Below, piece by piece: positions 32,242 to 43,718 of a stretch of DNA of 64,000 nucleotides. Under the pieces are notes generated by a model. That model was not told where the DNA came from, made no database searches, and worked only from the letters and a program-made list of their open reading frames with translations. Source of the stretch: OCS116 cluster bacterium AG-430-B22 (GTDB lineage Bacteria > Pseudomonadota > Alphaproteobacteria > MED-G09); the NCBI GenBank assembly GCA_003209955.1, contig QCOD01000006.1, positions 17,399-81,398 of the forward strand, read 5' to 3'. The stretch's first letter is position 1. Each line of letters opens with the position of its first letter. Both the position numbers and the translations under genes were made by a program.

Positions 32242-33606
32242 ATGAATAAATATATATTATTAGGTTTAATAGTTATTTTAGGCTTGAGCATTAATACTAA
32301 AGCAGAAACATTATCATCTGCTCTATCAAAAGCTTACATTAATAATCCTATAATTAACTCTAAAAGAGCAGAATTAAGATCTTTAGACGAAAATGTTAGT
32401 GCTGCTTCTTCACAATTTTTTCCAAGCATTGAAGTTATTGGAAGTTATAGTGAAAATACACTTGAATATGGTGAATTAAATAAAATTAAAACTAACCCTT
32501 TAGCAGGTTCACTTCTTATTAATCAAAAATTATTTTCAGGTGGTAAATTAATTAATGATAGATTAAGTGCAATTAATCTTGTTGCTGCAGGAAGACAAAG
32601 CCTTAGAGATTCAGAGCAAAGTATTTTATTTGAAGCTGCTCAAGCTTATTTTAATTATTTGAAAACTGAACAAATTATTAAATTACAAAGTAATAACTTT
32701 GAAGTACTGAGTGAACGACTAGAGGCTACAAAAATACAATTTGAAGTTGGCGAATTAACATTAACTGATGTTGCGCAAGCAGAAGCAAGGCTATCTCAAG
32801 CACAATCAAATTTAGCTGACGCTAGAAGTTTGTTAAAGGCTAGGGAAGCGGATTACAGATCAATAATTGGGTTAAACCCTGATAACCTTCAAGAATGGAA
32901 TAAAGAATTTGATCTACCGCAAAATGAAAATGAAGCAATTTCGACAGCTTTAAAAAATAACCCGCAATTGAAATATTATGAACGTATTGAAAAATCATCT
33001 GGCTACAATGTTTCATCTCAAAAAAGTATGCTTTCACCTCAATTATCATTAAGAGGAGAATATATTTATGCTGAAGACCAATCTTTTCTTATGTCTGATG
33101 ATATTGATCAATATCAAATTACAGGGCAAGTAAAAATACCTATTTTCTATGGCGGATTGAATTGGTCAAATATAAGGAAGGCGCAGGAAATTAATTCAAG
33201 AGATAAATATTTAATCATTGATGGAAAAAGAAAGATCAGAGGTTTTGTAAAAAAATCTTTTGCTGAATATAATGCTTCAAAAATTAGAATTTCAGCTACC
33301 GAGAAACAAGCACAAGCAACTGATATTGCGCTCGAAGGTGTTAAGCAGGAATTTCAATTAGGAACAAGAACAACTTTAGATATACTCGATGCTGAGCAAG
33401 AATACTTAGATGCTAGAGTTTCATTAGTAACTGCAAAAAATGATTCAAATATATCTTTTTTTCGATTGTCTTATTATTTAGGAACATTAACTCCAGAAAA
33501 TCTTAATATGAGCATAATAAAATATGATCCAAATAAAAATTATAAAAGAGTTAAGACAATTAAAATTGGTCCTAATAGAATTAAAGTTATAGGAAATGTT
33601 GATTGA
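32242..33606 (+). CDS. tolC: TolC family outer membrane protein
   Basis: Signal peptide; AQAYFNYLKTEQIIKLQ; VGELTLTDVAQAEARLSQAQ; GTRTTLDILDAEQEYLDAR. Confidence 0.93.
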   Translation: MNKYILLGLIVILGLSINTKAETLSSALSKAYINNPIINSKRAELRSLDENVSAASSQFFPSIEVIGSYSENTLEYGELNKIKTNPLAGSLLINQKLFSGGKLINDRLSAINLVAAGRQSLRDSEQSILFEAAQAYFNYLKTEQIIKLQSNNFEVLSERLEATKIQFEVGELTLTDVAQAEARLSQAQSNLADARSLLKAREADYRSIIGLNPDNLQEWNKEFDLPQNENEAISTALKNNPQLKYYERIEKSSGYNVSSQKSMLSPQLSLRGEYIYAEDQSFLMSDDIDQYQITGQVKIPIFYGGLNWSNIRKAQEINSRDKYLIIDGKRKIRGFVKKSFAEYNASKIRISATEKQAQATDIALEGVKQEFQLGTRTTLDILDAEQEYLDARVSLVTAKNDSNISFFRLSYYLGTLTPENLNMSIIKYDPNKNYKRVKTIKIGPNRIKVIGNVD

Positions 33607-33630
33607 TATCATCAATCTATCCTATAAGAT

Positions 33631-33996
33631 ATGTTTATGAGCCAAGATAACGAAAAAGATGAACCATCAGTAGATGAAATATTGTCATCTATTAAAGATG
33701 TTATTGCTAGCGACAAAGACATATCGAATAACGAAGAAGATAATGATATCATTGATGATAATGTGTTTGAACTTACAGATATTATTGATGATACAGAGGT
33801 TGAAGAAGATAAAAATATTCAAGATAATAATGATACTATCGCCGATATATTTGAAGGTGGAGACATATCTATAGATAATGTTATTAGGGAAGCTGTAAAA
33901 GAGTCTATCGAGGATTGGTTTTCAAGAAATCTAAGACCAATTGTAGAAGAATCTGTTAAACAAGAAATATCAAAACTATTTAAAAAACGTAATTAA
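33631..33996 (+). CDS. PopZ / DUF2497 family polar organizing protein
   Basis: EPSVDEILSSIKDVIASD N-terminus; FSRNLRPIVEESVKQEISKLFKK C-terminus; tolC-popZ-valS order. Confidence 0.85.
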   Translation: MFMSQDNEKDEPSVDEILSSIKDVIASDKDISNNEEDNDIIDDNVFELTDIIDDTEVEEDKNIQDNNDTIADIFEGGDISIDNVIREAVKESIEDWFSRNLRPIVEESVKQEISKLFKKRN

Positions 33997-33997
33997 A

Positions 33998-36640
33998 ATG
34001 CTTAATAAGAGTTATGATCCTAAAGAAGCGGAAGCTAGGCTGTATAATTATTGGGAAACTGAGGGTTATTTTAAATGTGGATTAACGAATAACCATCCTT
34101 TTTCAATAGTAATTCCTCCACCCAATGTCACTGGTAGTTTACATATGGGCCATGCATTAAATAATACACTTCAAGATATAATTGTTAGATACAAAAGAAT
34201 GCTAGGTGAGGATGTTTTATGGCAAACTGGTACTGATCATGCAGGAATTGCAACTCAAATGGTTGTTGAAAGAAAGCTTGATTCTGAAAATAAGCCTTCA
34301 AGGATTGAACTAGGGAGGGATAAATTTATTGATGAAATCTGGAAATGGAAAGAAGAATCTGGAAGCATAATTACTAATCAATTAAGAAGGCTAGGCGCAT
34401 CATGTGATTGGAGTAGAGAACGCTTTACTATGGATGAAGGTCTCAGTCTTGCGGTCAATAAAGTATTTGTAGATTTATATCATGAAGGATTAATTTATAA
34501 AGATAAAAGGCTTGTTAACTGGGATCCGCAGTTAAGAACAGCTATATCTGACTTAGAAGTTGTTCAAAAAGAAGTTGATGGTTATCTATGGTATATAAAT
34601 TACCCAATCAAAGACTCTAAGGAAAAAATTACTATTGCAACCACAAGACCAGAAACAATGTTTGGTGATACAGCAATAGCGGTTCATCCAAGCGATAATA
34701 GATATGCAGATCTTATTGGAAAAGAGGTTATTATTCCTATTATTGGTAGATCTATAAAAATTATAACTGATGAATATGCTGATCCCGAGCAAGGTAGTGG
34801 GGCTGTAAAGATTACACCTGCACATGATTTTAATGATTTCGAAGTTGGAAAAAGAAATAATTTAGAAATGTTATCTATCTTAGATATAGATGGTAAATTA
34901 AATGAAAATGTAGATAAAGAATGGCAAGGTCTTGATAGATTTGAAGCACGATCTAAATTATTGAAAATGCTCTCTAAAGAGGGTTATTTAGAAAAAGAAG
35001 AGAAATATAATAATTCAGTTCCACATGGTGATAGATCTGATGTTGTTATTGAGCCTTATTTAACAGAGCAATGGTATGTAGATGCAAAAACATTAGCTAA
35101 ACCAGCTCTAGATTCTGTTAAATCAGGTGATATGAAATTTATTCCATCTAATTGGTCAAAAACTTATTATGAGTGGTTAGAAAATATTCAGCCTTGGTGC
35201 ATTTCTCGCCAGTTATGGTGGGGACACAGAATACCTGCATGGTATACAAAAGATGGAAAAATAATTGTTGCTCATAATGAGAAAGAAGCTTTTACGATTG
35301 CAGAAAAAGAATTTGGTAAAGATATAGAAATTTATCAAGACGAGGATGTCCTTGATACTTGGTTTTCTTCTGCACTGTGGCCTTTTTCAACTTTAGGTTG
35401 GCCAGAGGAAACCTTGGAAATTGAAAAATACTATCCTACAAATCTTCTTGTAACAGGATTTGATATAATATTTTTTTGGGTGGCCCGTATGATGATGATG
35501 GGGATTCATTTTATGGGAAAAAGACCTTTTTCTGAAGTGTATATCCATGCCTTAGTAAGAGATGAAAAGGGTCAAAAAATGTCGAAATCAAAAGGCAATA
35601 TTGTTGATCCCTTAGATCTTATAGATAAGTATGGAGCTGACTCACTTCGCTTTACTCTTACAGCAATGGCAGCACAAGGAAGAGATGTAAAGTTATCTGA
35701 ATCTAGAGTTCAGGGTTACAGAAATTTTGGTACTAAAATTTGGAATGCATCAAGATTTTGTGAAATGAACGATATTAATAATTTCAACAGTTTTGATAAT
35801 AATTCCCTTGAGTACCCACTAAATATATGGATATTAAATGAATTTGTTGAGATGCAATCTCAATTAGAAAAAAATTTAACAGAATATCGATTTAATGATG
35901 CTGCAAATATTATATACCAATTTATCTGGAGAACATTTTGTGATTGGTATATAGAGTTAATTAAACCTCATCTTTCAGAAGAAGATGATAAATACGCTAA
36001 TGAAATTAAAGAGACATGTTCATTTATATTGGACTCAATACTAATCTCATTACATCCATTTATGCCATTCATTACCGAAGAAATATGGCAAAATCTTAAG
36101 AAGAGAGATAATCCATTGATTATTCAAAAATGGAGAGAGATATCCTTAGCTGATGATCACAATAATTTAAGTGATGAAATAAATGAGTTAATAGAAATAA
36201 TTTCAAATATCAGATCTATAAGAGTTGAATTAAATATAAAACCAAAAGAAAAGCTCGCAATAGAAGTTATGAATAACTCAGAGGCATTAAAAATAAATAA
36301 TTTTGAGTTTTATTTATCAAAAATTGCAAATATTTCAGATATTAGTGCAGTTTCAGATTTTTCTGATAAATCAGCTAAATTTAATGTAAATAATTCTCGA
36401 TTCTCTTTACTTATTCCTACTAGTATTGATCTTACAGCTGAACTCAGCAGGGTAATCAAAGAAGAAGAGAAGCTTGATAGAGAAATAAATTCAATATCAA
36501 ATCGTCTTAAAAATAAGGATTTCATTGCCAAAGCACCGCAAAAAGTTGTTGAAGAAAATAAAATTAAAATAGAAGATATGATGCAGAGTAAAGAAAGACT
36601 ATCATCGTCACAGGAGCTTATTAAGAGGCTTATAAAATAA
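33998..36640 (+). CDS. valS: Valyl-tRNA synthetase
   Basis: PPPNVTGSLHMGHALNNT; KMSKSKGNIVDP. Confidence 0.98.
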   Translation: MLNKSYDPKEAEARLYNYWETEGYFKCGLTNNHPFSIVIPPPNVTGSLHMGHALNNTLQDIIVRYKRMLGEDVLWQTGTDHAGIATQMVVERKLDSENKPSRIELGRDKFIDEIWKWKEESGSIITNQLRRLGASCDWSRERFTMDEGLSLAVNKVFVDLYHEGLIYKDKRLVNWDPQLRTAISDLEVVQKEVDGYLWYINYPIKDSKEKITIATTRPETMFGDTAIAVHPSDNRYADLIGKEVIIPIIGRSIKIITDEYADPEQGSGAVKITPAHDFNDFEVGKRNNLEMLSILDIDGKLNENVDKEWQGLDRFEARSKLLKMLSKEGYLEKEEKYNNSVPHGDRSDVVIEPYLTEQWYVDAKTLAKPALDSVKSGDMKFIPSNWSKTYYEWLENIQPWCISRQLWWGHRIPAWYTKDGKIIVAHNEKEAFTIAEKEFGKDIEIYQDEDVLDTWFSSALWPFSTLGWPEETLEIEKYYPTNLLVTGFDIIFFWVARMMMMGIHFMGKRPFSEVYIHALVRDEKGQKMSKSKGNIVDPLDLIDKYGADSLRFTLTAMAAQGRDVKLSESRVQGYRNFGTKIWNASRFCEMNDINNFNSFDNNSLEYPLNIWILNEFVEMQSQLEKNLTEYRFNDAANIIYQFIWRTFCDWYIELIKPHLSEEDDKYANEIKETCSFILDSILISLHPFMPFITEEIWQNLKKRDNPLIIQKWREISLADDHNNLSDEINELIEIISNIRSIRVELNIKPKEKLAIEVMNNSEALKINNFEFYLSKIANISDISAVSDFSDKSAKFNVNNSRFSLLIPTSIDLTAELSRVIKEEEKLDREINSISNRLKNKDFIAKAPQKVVEENKIKIEDMMQSKERLSSSQELIKRLIK

Positions 36641-36642
36641 TA

Positions 36643-37434
36643 ATGATTAATGATATAAAAATAAAAAAAAGGGAAAATTGTCCTTTATGTAATGCCGAAA
36701 ATAGTGAAATTAGTATTTTAATGCATGAAAACTGGGAATTAGTAGAATGTTCTGAATGTTCTTTTGTTTATATGCCTGAAGTTCCAGTTTACGAAATGAT
36801 GAAAGAAGAATTTGCCTGGGAAAAAAACTTTAGTCCCTCAAAAGATATAAAGTTATCAAAAAAAATAAGAAGATCTATTAAAGGTTTAATAAAAAGAAAT
36901 AAATTATTGTTTTTATTAGATAAATATATAAAAGAAGGCCAAATTCTTGATATTGGATGCGGTTCAGGTATTAAATTTGACGATATTCCTCAAAAATTTA
37001 TTCCATTTGGAATAGATATATCAGAAAAATCAGCCTTTGAGGCAAAAACCAACTTTGAAAAAAGGGGGGGAACAGCTATATGTGCCCCTGCCACTGATGT
37101 TTTAAAAGAATATGGTAAGAATAAATTCAAGGGCGCAATCTTAAGGTCATATTTAGAGCATGAACATCACCCATTTGAAGTTCTAGATGAACTTAAGGAA
37201 ACATTAACTAATGATGGAAGTATAATAATAAAAGTTCCAAATTATGCCTCAGTCAATAGAAGTTTAAGAGGAAAAAATTGGTGCGGTTATAGATTTCCTG
37301 ATCATGTAAACCAATTTACACCATTTACTTTGACGAAGATGGTAAAAAAAGCAGGATACAAAATTATAAAGTTTAATTATTTAGATAAACAGATTACAAG
37401 TGATAACATGTGGATGGTAGCGCAACCAATTTAA
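36643..37434 (+). CDS. Class I SAM-dependent methyltransferase with N-terminal CxxC pairs
   Basis: [12 protein letters not shown]...[26 protein letters not shown]. Confidence 0.85.
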   Translation: MINDIKIKKRENCPLCNAENSEISILMHENWELVECSECSFVYMPEVPVYEMMKEEFAWEKNFSPSKDIKLSKKIRRSIKGLIKRNKLLFLLDKYIKEGQILDIGCGSGIKFDDIPQKFIPFGIDISEKSAFEAKTNFEKRGGTAICAPATDVLKEYGKNKFKGAILRSYLEHEHHPFEVLDELKETLTNDGSIIIKVPNYASVNRSLRGKNWCGYRFPDHVNQFTPFTLTKMVKKAGYKIIKFNYLDKQITSDNMWMVAQPI

Positions 37435-37444
37435 GATTATTAAA

Positions 37445-39169
37445 ATGAAAAAAAGAAATTTTGACCATAGTAAATTACCAAGTAGGCATGTCAGAGTAGG
37501 CTCTGAAAAAGCCCCTCATAGATCCTATTATTATGCAATGGGTTTGGATGAGGATGACATAGATAAACCTTTTATAGGTGTTGCGACATGTTGGAATGAA
37601 TCAGCTCCTTGTAACATTTCCCTAATGAGGCAATCTAAGAGTGTTAAAGAAGGTGTTTCAAAAGAGGGTGGAACCCCAAGGGAATTTACAACTATTACTG
37701 TAACTGATGGAATTGCTATGGGACACCAAGGAATGAAGTCTTCTTTAGTAAGTAGAGAGATAATTTCTGACTCAATAGAGGTATCCATGAGAGGTCATTG
37801 TTATGATGCTTTAGTTGGAGTAGCAGGTTGTGATAAATCCCTACCTGGCATGATGATGGCAATGTTAAGATTAAATGTTCCATCAGTATTTATATATGGA
37901 GGTTCTATCCTTCCAGGAAGCTATAAAGGAAAAGATGTAACAGTTGTTGATGTATTTGAAGCAGTAGGCGAATTTTCTGCAGGTAAAATTAGTGAGGAAG
38001 ATTTGTATGAGTTAGAATGTGTGGCATGTCCAAGTGCAGGATCATGTGGAGGCCAATTTACTGCAAATACAATGGCATGTGTTTCTGAAGCAATAGGCCT
38101 AGCATTACCTTACTCAGCTGGACCTCCTGCGCCAGATGAAAGTAGAGATAAATATGCTTTTGATTCTGGAAAATCTGTCATGGATTTACTAGAAAATAAT
38201 ATTAGACCTCGAGATATTGTTACAAGAGAGTCATTTATAAATGCGGCAGTAGTCGTTGCGGCTACAGGAGGATCAACAAATGGAGCATTGCATTTACCAG
38301 CAATGGCTAATGAAATCGGTATAGATTTTGATTTATTTGATGTAGCTGATATTTTTAAATCTACTCCATATATTGCAGATTTAAAGCCCGGTGGTAATTA
38401 TGTTGCAAAAGATATGCATGAAGCAGGAGGAGTTCCTATGCTATTAAGAACGCTCTTAGATGAAGGTTTTATAAATGGTGATTGTCTTACGGTAACCGGT
38501 AAATCAATTGCAGAAAATATATCAGAGGTAACATTTAATAGTGCTCAAAAAGTAATTTATCCAGCAAATAAACCTATTACAAAAACAGGTGGTGTAGTTG
38601 GATTGAAAGGTAATTTTGCTCCTGACGGCGCAATCGTTAAAGTAGCTGGAATGGATAATTTAAAATTTACAGGTCCTGCAAGATGTTTTGACTGTGAAGA
38701 AGATGCTTTTATTGCTGTAGAAAACAAAAATTATAACGACGGTGATGTAATTGTTATACGTTATGAAGGTCCAAAAGGAGGCCCTGGAATGCGAGAAATG
38801 TTATCAACTACTGCAGCTCTTTATGGACAAGGAAAAGGAGATAAGGTTGCATTAGTTACCGATGGAAGATTTTCAGGCGGCACTAGAGGATTTTGCATAG
38901 GTCATGTTGGCCCCGAAGCTGCTGATGGCGGACCGATAGCTCTCATAAAAGATGGAGATTTAATATCAATAGATGCCGACGCAGGAACTATAGAAGTTGA
39001 TATAACTAAAGAAGAATTATCAAAAAGAGAAAAACAATGGGTTAAACCGAAAACAGACTATAATTCTGGCACATTATGGAAATACTCTCGTCAAGTAGGA
39101 CCAGCTAGATATGGTGCGGTAACGCATCCAGGTGCTAAAGAAGAAACCCATTGCTACGCTGATATATAA
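37445..39169 (+). CDS. ilvD: Dihydroxy-acid dehydratase
   Basis: [65 protein letters not shown]. Confidence 0.96.
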   Translation: MKKRNFDHSKLPSRHVRVGSEKAPHRSYYYAMGLDEDDIDKPFIGVATCWNESAPCNISLMRQSKSVKEGVSKEGGTPREFTTITVTDGIAMGHQGMKSSLVSREIISDSIEVSMRGHCYDALVGVAGCDKSLPGMMMAMLRLNVPSVFIYGGSILPGSYKGKDVTVVDVFEAVGEFSAGKISEEDLYELECVACPSAGSCGGQFTANTMACVSEAIGLALPYSAGPPAPDESRDKYAFDSGKSVMDLLENNIRPRDIVTRESFINAAVVVAATGGSTNGALHLPAMANEIGIDFDLFDVADIFKSTPYIADLKPGGNYVAKDMHEAGGVPMLLRTLLDEGFINGDCLTVTGKSIAENISEVTFNSAQKVIYPANKPITKTGGVVGLKGNFAPDGAIVKVAGMDNLKFTGPARCFDCEEDAFIAVENKNYNDGDVIVIRYEGPKGGPGMREMLSTTAALYGQGKGDKVALVTDGRFSGGTRGFCIGHVGPEAADGGPIALIKDGDLISIDADAGTIEVDITKEELSKREKQWVKPKTDYNSGTLWKYSRQVGPARYGAVTHPGAKEETHCYADI

Positions 39170-39171
39170 AC

Positions 39172-39951
39172 TTAAAGATCGATTTCAGCAATTATTGGAA
39201 CATGATCTGAGGGTTTATTCTTATCTCTTTCTCCTTTATCAATAACTATATTGCTAATTTGATCAGCTGCGAGAGGTGATGCCAAAATATGATCTATTCT
39301 AATTCCCTCGTTTTTTTGCCATGCTCCTCTTTGATAATCCCAAAAAGTAAAGTCTTTTGCTAGAGGATTATATGCTCGATACATATCATTTAAACCTAAG
39401 GAAACAATTTCTCTAAATTCTTTTCTCGTTTCAATAGTAAATAGCGCATCATCTATCCATTTATCAGCATCATAAGCATCAATATTTTCAGGAATAACAT
39501 TAAAGTCACCAAGCAAAATAAATGACTCATCTTTAATATTTAGTGAAATTAAGTGTTCTTTTAAGGCTTTCATCCAATTTAATTTGTAATCAAATTTATC
39601 GCCAGGGTAAGGATTTCCATTAGGTAAATAAATATTTGATATACGAATTACTTTTGAATTTACAGAATGAACAGTCTCAATATATCTTGCCTGGTCATCA
39701 TCAAAATTTGGTATTTCTGTTATGCTTTCTTCAATTAAAAATTTTGATAATGTAGCTACTCCATTATAACTTTTTTGACCATTAATTATTAAGTTATAGC
39801 CCAAATCTTCAAAAGGTTCTCTTGGAAAGCCATTCGTAACAACTTTTATTTCTTGAAGACATAAAATATCTGGATTTTCTTTTTTAATCCATTCGAGGAT
39901 ATTATCAATCCTTGTTCTAACTGAATTTACATTCCATGAAGCAATCTTCAT
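39172..39951 (-). CDS. xth: Exodeoxyribonuclease III
   Basis: MKIASWNVNSVRTRIDNILEWIKKENPDILCLQEIK; GDFNVIPE. Confidence 0.95.
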   Translation of the reverse strand: MKIASWNVNSVRTRIDNILEWIKKENPDILCLQEIKVVTNGFPREPFEDLGYNLIINGQKSYNGVATLSKFLIEESITEIPNFDDDQARYIETVHSVNSKVIRISNIYLPNGNPYPGDKFDYKLNWMKALKEHLISLNIKDESFILLGDFNVIPENIDAYDADKWIDDALFTIETRKEFREIVSLGLNDMYRAYNPLAKDFTFWDYQRGAWQKNEGIRIDHILASPLAADQISNIVIDKGERDKNKPSDHVPIIAEIDL

Positions 39952-40286
39952 TAAACTGAAAAAGAAGTTCCACAGCCGCATGATGATGTGGCATTCGGAT
40001 TATTAATTTTAAAAGATTTTCCAATGAGCTCATCAGCAAATTCTATTGTTGAGCCATCTAGATAAGGAATAAAAGCTCTGTTTATTAAAACTTTAATATT
40101 ATCTTTTGATAAAACTATATCATCGTCATTGATTTTGGTATCTAAATCGATTTTATATGAAAACCCAGCGCAACCACCTCCAAGAATTTCAATTCTTAGA
40201 TACATATTCGCTTTCTCATTTTTAACAATTTTTTCAATTTGCTTAGCAGCACTATCAAGTATTTCAAAGTTAATTTCTTTTACCAT
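39951..40286 (-). CDS. erpA: Iron-sulfur cluster insertion protein (ErpA/IscA family)
   Basis: LRIEILGGGCAGFSYKIDLD...NPNATSSCGCGTSF. Confidence 0.92.
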   Translation of the reverse strand: MVKEINFEILDSAAKQIEKIVKNEKANMYLRIEILGGGCAGFSYKIDLDTKINDDDIVLSKDNIKVLINRAFIPYLDGSTIEFADELIGKSFKINNPNATSSCGCGTSFSV

Positions 40287-40735
40287 TAATTTCCAGGTAA
40301 ATTACCTGCTCCTAATCTTCCTAAGTTACCAAACAATTGCTGGAGAATAGTAAGCTCTCTTCCCCTTGTTGGCGTAGAATTCGTATTAAAGGCAATTATA
40401 TTTCCATCTTTTAGCCCATATTCTTCTAGAGATGTAACCCTGCTATCATCATTAAAACCAACCGTTATTATCCTTCTTTGCGAAACACTTGGTTGATAAA
40501 ATGCAGTAGTTTCCGCTTTACTATAAATATAGTACCAAGTCTTTGCATCAATAGTAGATGTTGTTGATGGTGTTCCTAGTATATTTAAAACTTGCCCAGC
40601 ATTTGTTTTACCCACCTCTATTTGCGAGATAAGCTTGTTATCAAACACATAACCCCTGTTTTCTACAATTGGTGAACAATTGATTACTGTAAAACAAAGA
40701 GAAACAAATATAAATTTTTCAAAAATTAATTTCAT
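40286..40735 (-). CDS. bamE: Outer membrane assembly lipoprotein BamE (SmpA/OmlA)
   Basis: GKTNAGQVLNILGTPSTTSTIDAKTWYYI. Confidence 0.88.
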   Translation of the reverse strand: MKLIFEKFIFVSLCFTVINCSPIVENRGYVFDNKLISQIEVGKTNAGQVLNILGTPSTTSTIDAKTWYYIYSKAETTAFYQPSVSQRRIITVGFNDDSRVTSLEEYGLKDGNIIAFNTNSTPTRGRELTILQQLFGNLGRLGAGNLPGN

Positions 40736-40811
40736 ATCTATATATTTACATTAAAATAAACATTATTAGAAATGGTCTTTTATTACAACTATGTCAATAT
40801 TTCAAAATTAA

Positions 40812-41354
40812 ATGTTTAAAAAAATTAAAAATCTATTTTCTTACAAAAAGGTAAACTATAAAGAATATAGTTTACCCCATGAAGTGCTTTATAAGAAAAT
40901 ACTTGTTCAGTCATATAATGATTGGTTTTTCAAAGACTTGGAAGTTAAAAATGATATTAATGGAAGGTTTGAGATTATCATTTTGCATATTTTTATTATT
41001 TTTAATTCTTTAAAACAAAACAATAGTGAAAATAAGTTATTTAAACAGAATTTATTAGAAACATTTATAGACGAACTGGAGTCAACATACAGAGAATTGG
41101 GAATCAGTGACAATACTTTTTCTAAAAAAATGAAAATTGCAGCTAAATCAATGTATGGAAGATTAAGTATTTATTCAGATACAATTAATGACAGCAAATC
41201 TTTTGACGAGGCTCTTCTTAGAAATATCTGGCCTCTTGATAAAGAGTTAACTAATAAAGTTCATAAATTAAGCGAATATGTTTATAAAAAAATGCATAAG
41301 TATAATAATAAATCTTATAGAGAGATAATTGAAGAATCAAAAAGGGAGTTTTAA
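40812..41354 (+). CDS. Ubiquinol-cytochrome c chaperone (CBP3-like)
   Basis: Position between bamE and plsX; RFEIIILHIFIIFNSL...LDELESTYRELGISD-type pattern. Confidence 0.8.
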   Translation: MFKKIKNLFSYKKVNYKEYSLPHEVLYKKILVQSYNDWFFKDLEVKNDINGRFEIIILHIFIIFNSLKQNNSENKLFKQNLLETFIDELESTYRELGISDNTFSKKMKIAAKSMYGRLSIYSDTINDSKSFDEALLRNIWPLDKELTNKVHKLSEYVYKKMHKYNNKSYREIIEESKREF

Positions 41355-41374
41355 TTCTTTAAAATTAATAAAGC

Positions 41375-42388
41375 TTGCCAGATATAACAAAAATATCAAT
41401 TGATATGATGGGAGGTGATTTTGGGCCAGAGGTAACTGTAAAAGGCTTAAATCATGCTTTAGATCAGATAGATAATGTTCATGCTAACTTATTTGGTAAT
41501 GAAAATGAAATTCAGGAAGTTCTAAAAAAATATCCATCTTTAGCTAAAAAGTTAACCATCTTTCATACTGAGAACTTTGTTCCTATGGATGCTAAGCCTG
41601 CTGATGCAATTAGAAGAATTGGAAAAGACTCATCTATGTGGATGAGTATTGCTTCGTGCGCTAATAATGAGTCAGATGTTGTTCTTTCTGCAGGAAATAC
41701 AGGGGCATTAATGGCTTTATCAAAATTAATACTAAAAACAGTTGATGGTATTGAAAGACCTGCAATTACAGCTTTGTGGCCTAATCCAAAGGGTAATTCT
41801 GTTGTCTTGGATTTAGGAGCAAATATTGATGTTTCACCAAATCAATTAATACAATTTGGTATTATGGGTTATGCATATGCTATTTGTGTTCTAAAAAAAG
41901 AAAAACCAAAAATAGCAATTTTAAATATAGGCCATGAAGAGATTAAGGGGTCTAACAACCTTCAAGATGCACATGATAAATTATACAATATCTTTAATGA
42001 TAATTTTATTGGTTTTGTCGAGGGTGATGATTTATCAAAAGGTACTGCAGATGTAATTATTACAGATGGTTTTACTGGTAATGTTGCTTTAAAAACAGCT
42101 GAAGGAATTGCTAAACTTATTGCTTTTTATTTAACTGATAGTTTAAAATCTAGTCTTACAGGAAAATTGGGAATGTTTATTGCTCAAAATTCTCTTAAAT
42201 CTCTAAAAGATAAGATTGATCCTCGTGGAAACAATGGTGGTTTCTTTTTAGGCCTTAATGGATTGGTTGTAAAAAGTCATGGTGGAACTGACTTTTTAGG
42301 GTTTTCAAATGCTATTCAATTTAGTTTAAACCTTGCTCGTTCAGATGTTTCAAAGAAGATAAGTGATCTCATTGAGGAAAATATTTAA
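41375..42388 (+). CDS. plsX: Phosphate acyltransferase PlsX (TTG start)
   Basis: [32 protein letters not shown]. Confidence 0.96.
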   Translation: MPDITKISIDMMGGDFGPEVTVKGLNHALDQIDNVHANLFGNENEIQEVLKKYPSLAKKLTIFHTENFVPMDAKPADAIRRIGKDSSMWMSIASCANNESDVVLSAGNTGALMALSKLILKTVDGIERPAITALWPNPKGNSVVLDLGANIDVSPNQLIQFGIMGYAYAICVLKKEKPKIAILNIGHEEIKGSNNLQDAHDKLYNIFNDNFIGFVEGDDLSKGTADVIITDGFTGNVALKTAEGIAKLIAFYLTDSLKSSLTGKLGMFIAQNSLKSLKDKIDPRGNNGGFFLGLNGLVVKSHGGTDFLGFSNAIQFSLNLARSDVSKKISDLIEENI

Positions 42389-43365
42389 TGTCAGGCGAAA
42401 AATTTTTTCGATCAAAAGTTATAGGGGTAGGCGGTTATTTGCCAGATAAGGTTGTAACTAATGATGAGCTTTCTAAGATTGTAGAAACAAGTGATGAATG
42501 GATTAAGGAAAGAACTGGAATACAAGAGAGAAGAGTTGCTGATGAATCTGAAACTACTTCATCCCTAGGAATAGAAGCAGCTAAAAATGCTATAAAAAAT
42601 GCAGGAATTTCTTCGCAAGACATAGATTTGATAATTTTAGCTACTGCTACTCCCGATAACACCTTTCCAGCAACAGCAACATCAATTCAATCTGGATTGG
42701 GAATAAAAAAAGGATATGCTTATGATGTGCAAGCAGTATGTTCAGGATTTGTATATGCCCTTGAACTTGCAGATAATGCAATAAGGCTTGGAAAGTCTAA
42801 TTACGCATTAGTAATTGGATCAGAGACATTTAGTAGAATTGTCGACTGGAATGATAGATCAACATGCGTTCTATTTGGAGATGGTTCTGGAGCTGTAGTT
42901 TTAAAGTCTACTAATGATAATTCCTCTAGCCAAATTTTAAGTAATCACCTTTATTCTGACGGTGATTACAAAGATATGCTTTATGTTGATGGAGGTCCGT
43001 CCACTTCAAATAATGTTGGTTTTCTTAGAATGGATGGAGGTGGTGTCTTTAAGCATGCTGTAAAGAATATTTCTTCATCAATAATTGAGGCTCTTAATAC
43101 CAATGATATGACAATTGAAGATATTGATTGGTTTGTACCTCATCAAGCCAATTCAAGAATTTTAGATGCTGTTGCTAAAAAAATAGGTATAGAAAAAGAC
43201 AAGATTATTGTAACTGTAGACAAACACGCAAATACATCTGCAGCATCTATACCGCTAGCTTTAAATGAAGCTGTCTATAACAATAATATTAGCAAAGGCG
43301 ATATTGTATTATTAGCAGCAATGGGGGGAGGTTTTACATGGGGTTCAAGCTTAATTAGATGGTAG
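42388..43365 (+). CDS. fabH: Beta-ketoacyl-ACP synthase III
   Basis: [41 protein letters not shown]. Confidence 0.97.
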   Translation: MSGEKFFRSKVIGVGGYLPDKVVTNDELSKIVETSDEWIKERTGIQERRVADESETTSSLGIEAAKNAIKNAGISSQDIDLIILATATPDNTFPATATSIQSGLGIKKGYAYDVQAVCSGFVYALELADNAIRLGKSNYALVIGSETFSRIVDWNDRSTCVLFGDGSGAVVLKSTNDNSSSQILSNHLYSDGDYKDMLYVDGGPSTSNNVGFLRMDGGGVFKHAVKNISSSIIEALNTNDMTIEDIDWFVPHQANSRILDAVAKKIGIEKDKIIVTVDKHANTSAASIPLALNEAVYNNNISKGDIVLLAAMGGGFTWGSSLIRW

Positions 43366-43424
43366 TTAAAGCTTGATTTTTACGAATTATCATAGTTTTA
43401 TGTGATATTATATCGAGAGGGGAT

Positions 43425-43712
43425 ATGTCTGAAACACTTACTCGCGCAGATCTAGCTGAATTAATTTATAGTGAAGTTGGAATTTCAAAAACAGAAGCAT
43501 CTGAAATAGTTGACCAATTTTTTGAAGAAATTATTCTTGAACTAATAGATGGTCATTCTGTTAAATTAACATCATTTGGAACTTTTTCAGTAAGACATAA
43601 AAAAGAGAGAATTGGACGAAACCCTAAAACAAAAGAAGAAGCAATTATTGATGCAAGAAGGGTTATTTCATTTAGAGCAAGTAAAGAACTAAAAAGAAAA
43701 ATAAACAACTAG
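43425..43712 (+). CDS. ihfA: Integration host factor subunit alpha (HU/IHF family)
   Basis: VKLTSFGTFSVRHKKERIGRNPKTKEEAIIDARRVISFRAS. Confidence 0.95.
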   Translation: MSETLTRADLAELIYSEVGISKTEASEIVDQFFEEIILELIDGHSVKLTSFGTFSVRHKKERIGRNPKTKEEAIIDARRVISFRASKELKRKINN

Positions 43713-43718
43713 ATTATT

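Noticed and set aside
33674-33874. 66-aa ORF inside popZ
   Set aside because: Alternate-frame shadow of an acidic low-complexity region.
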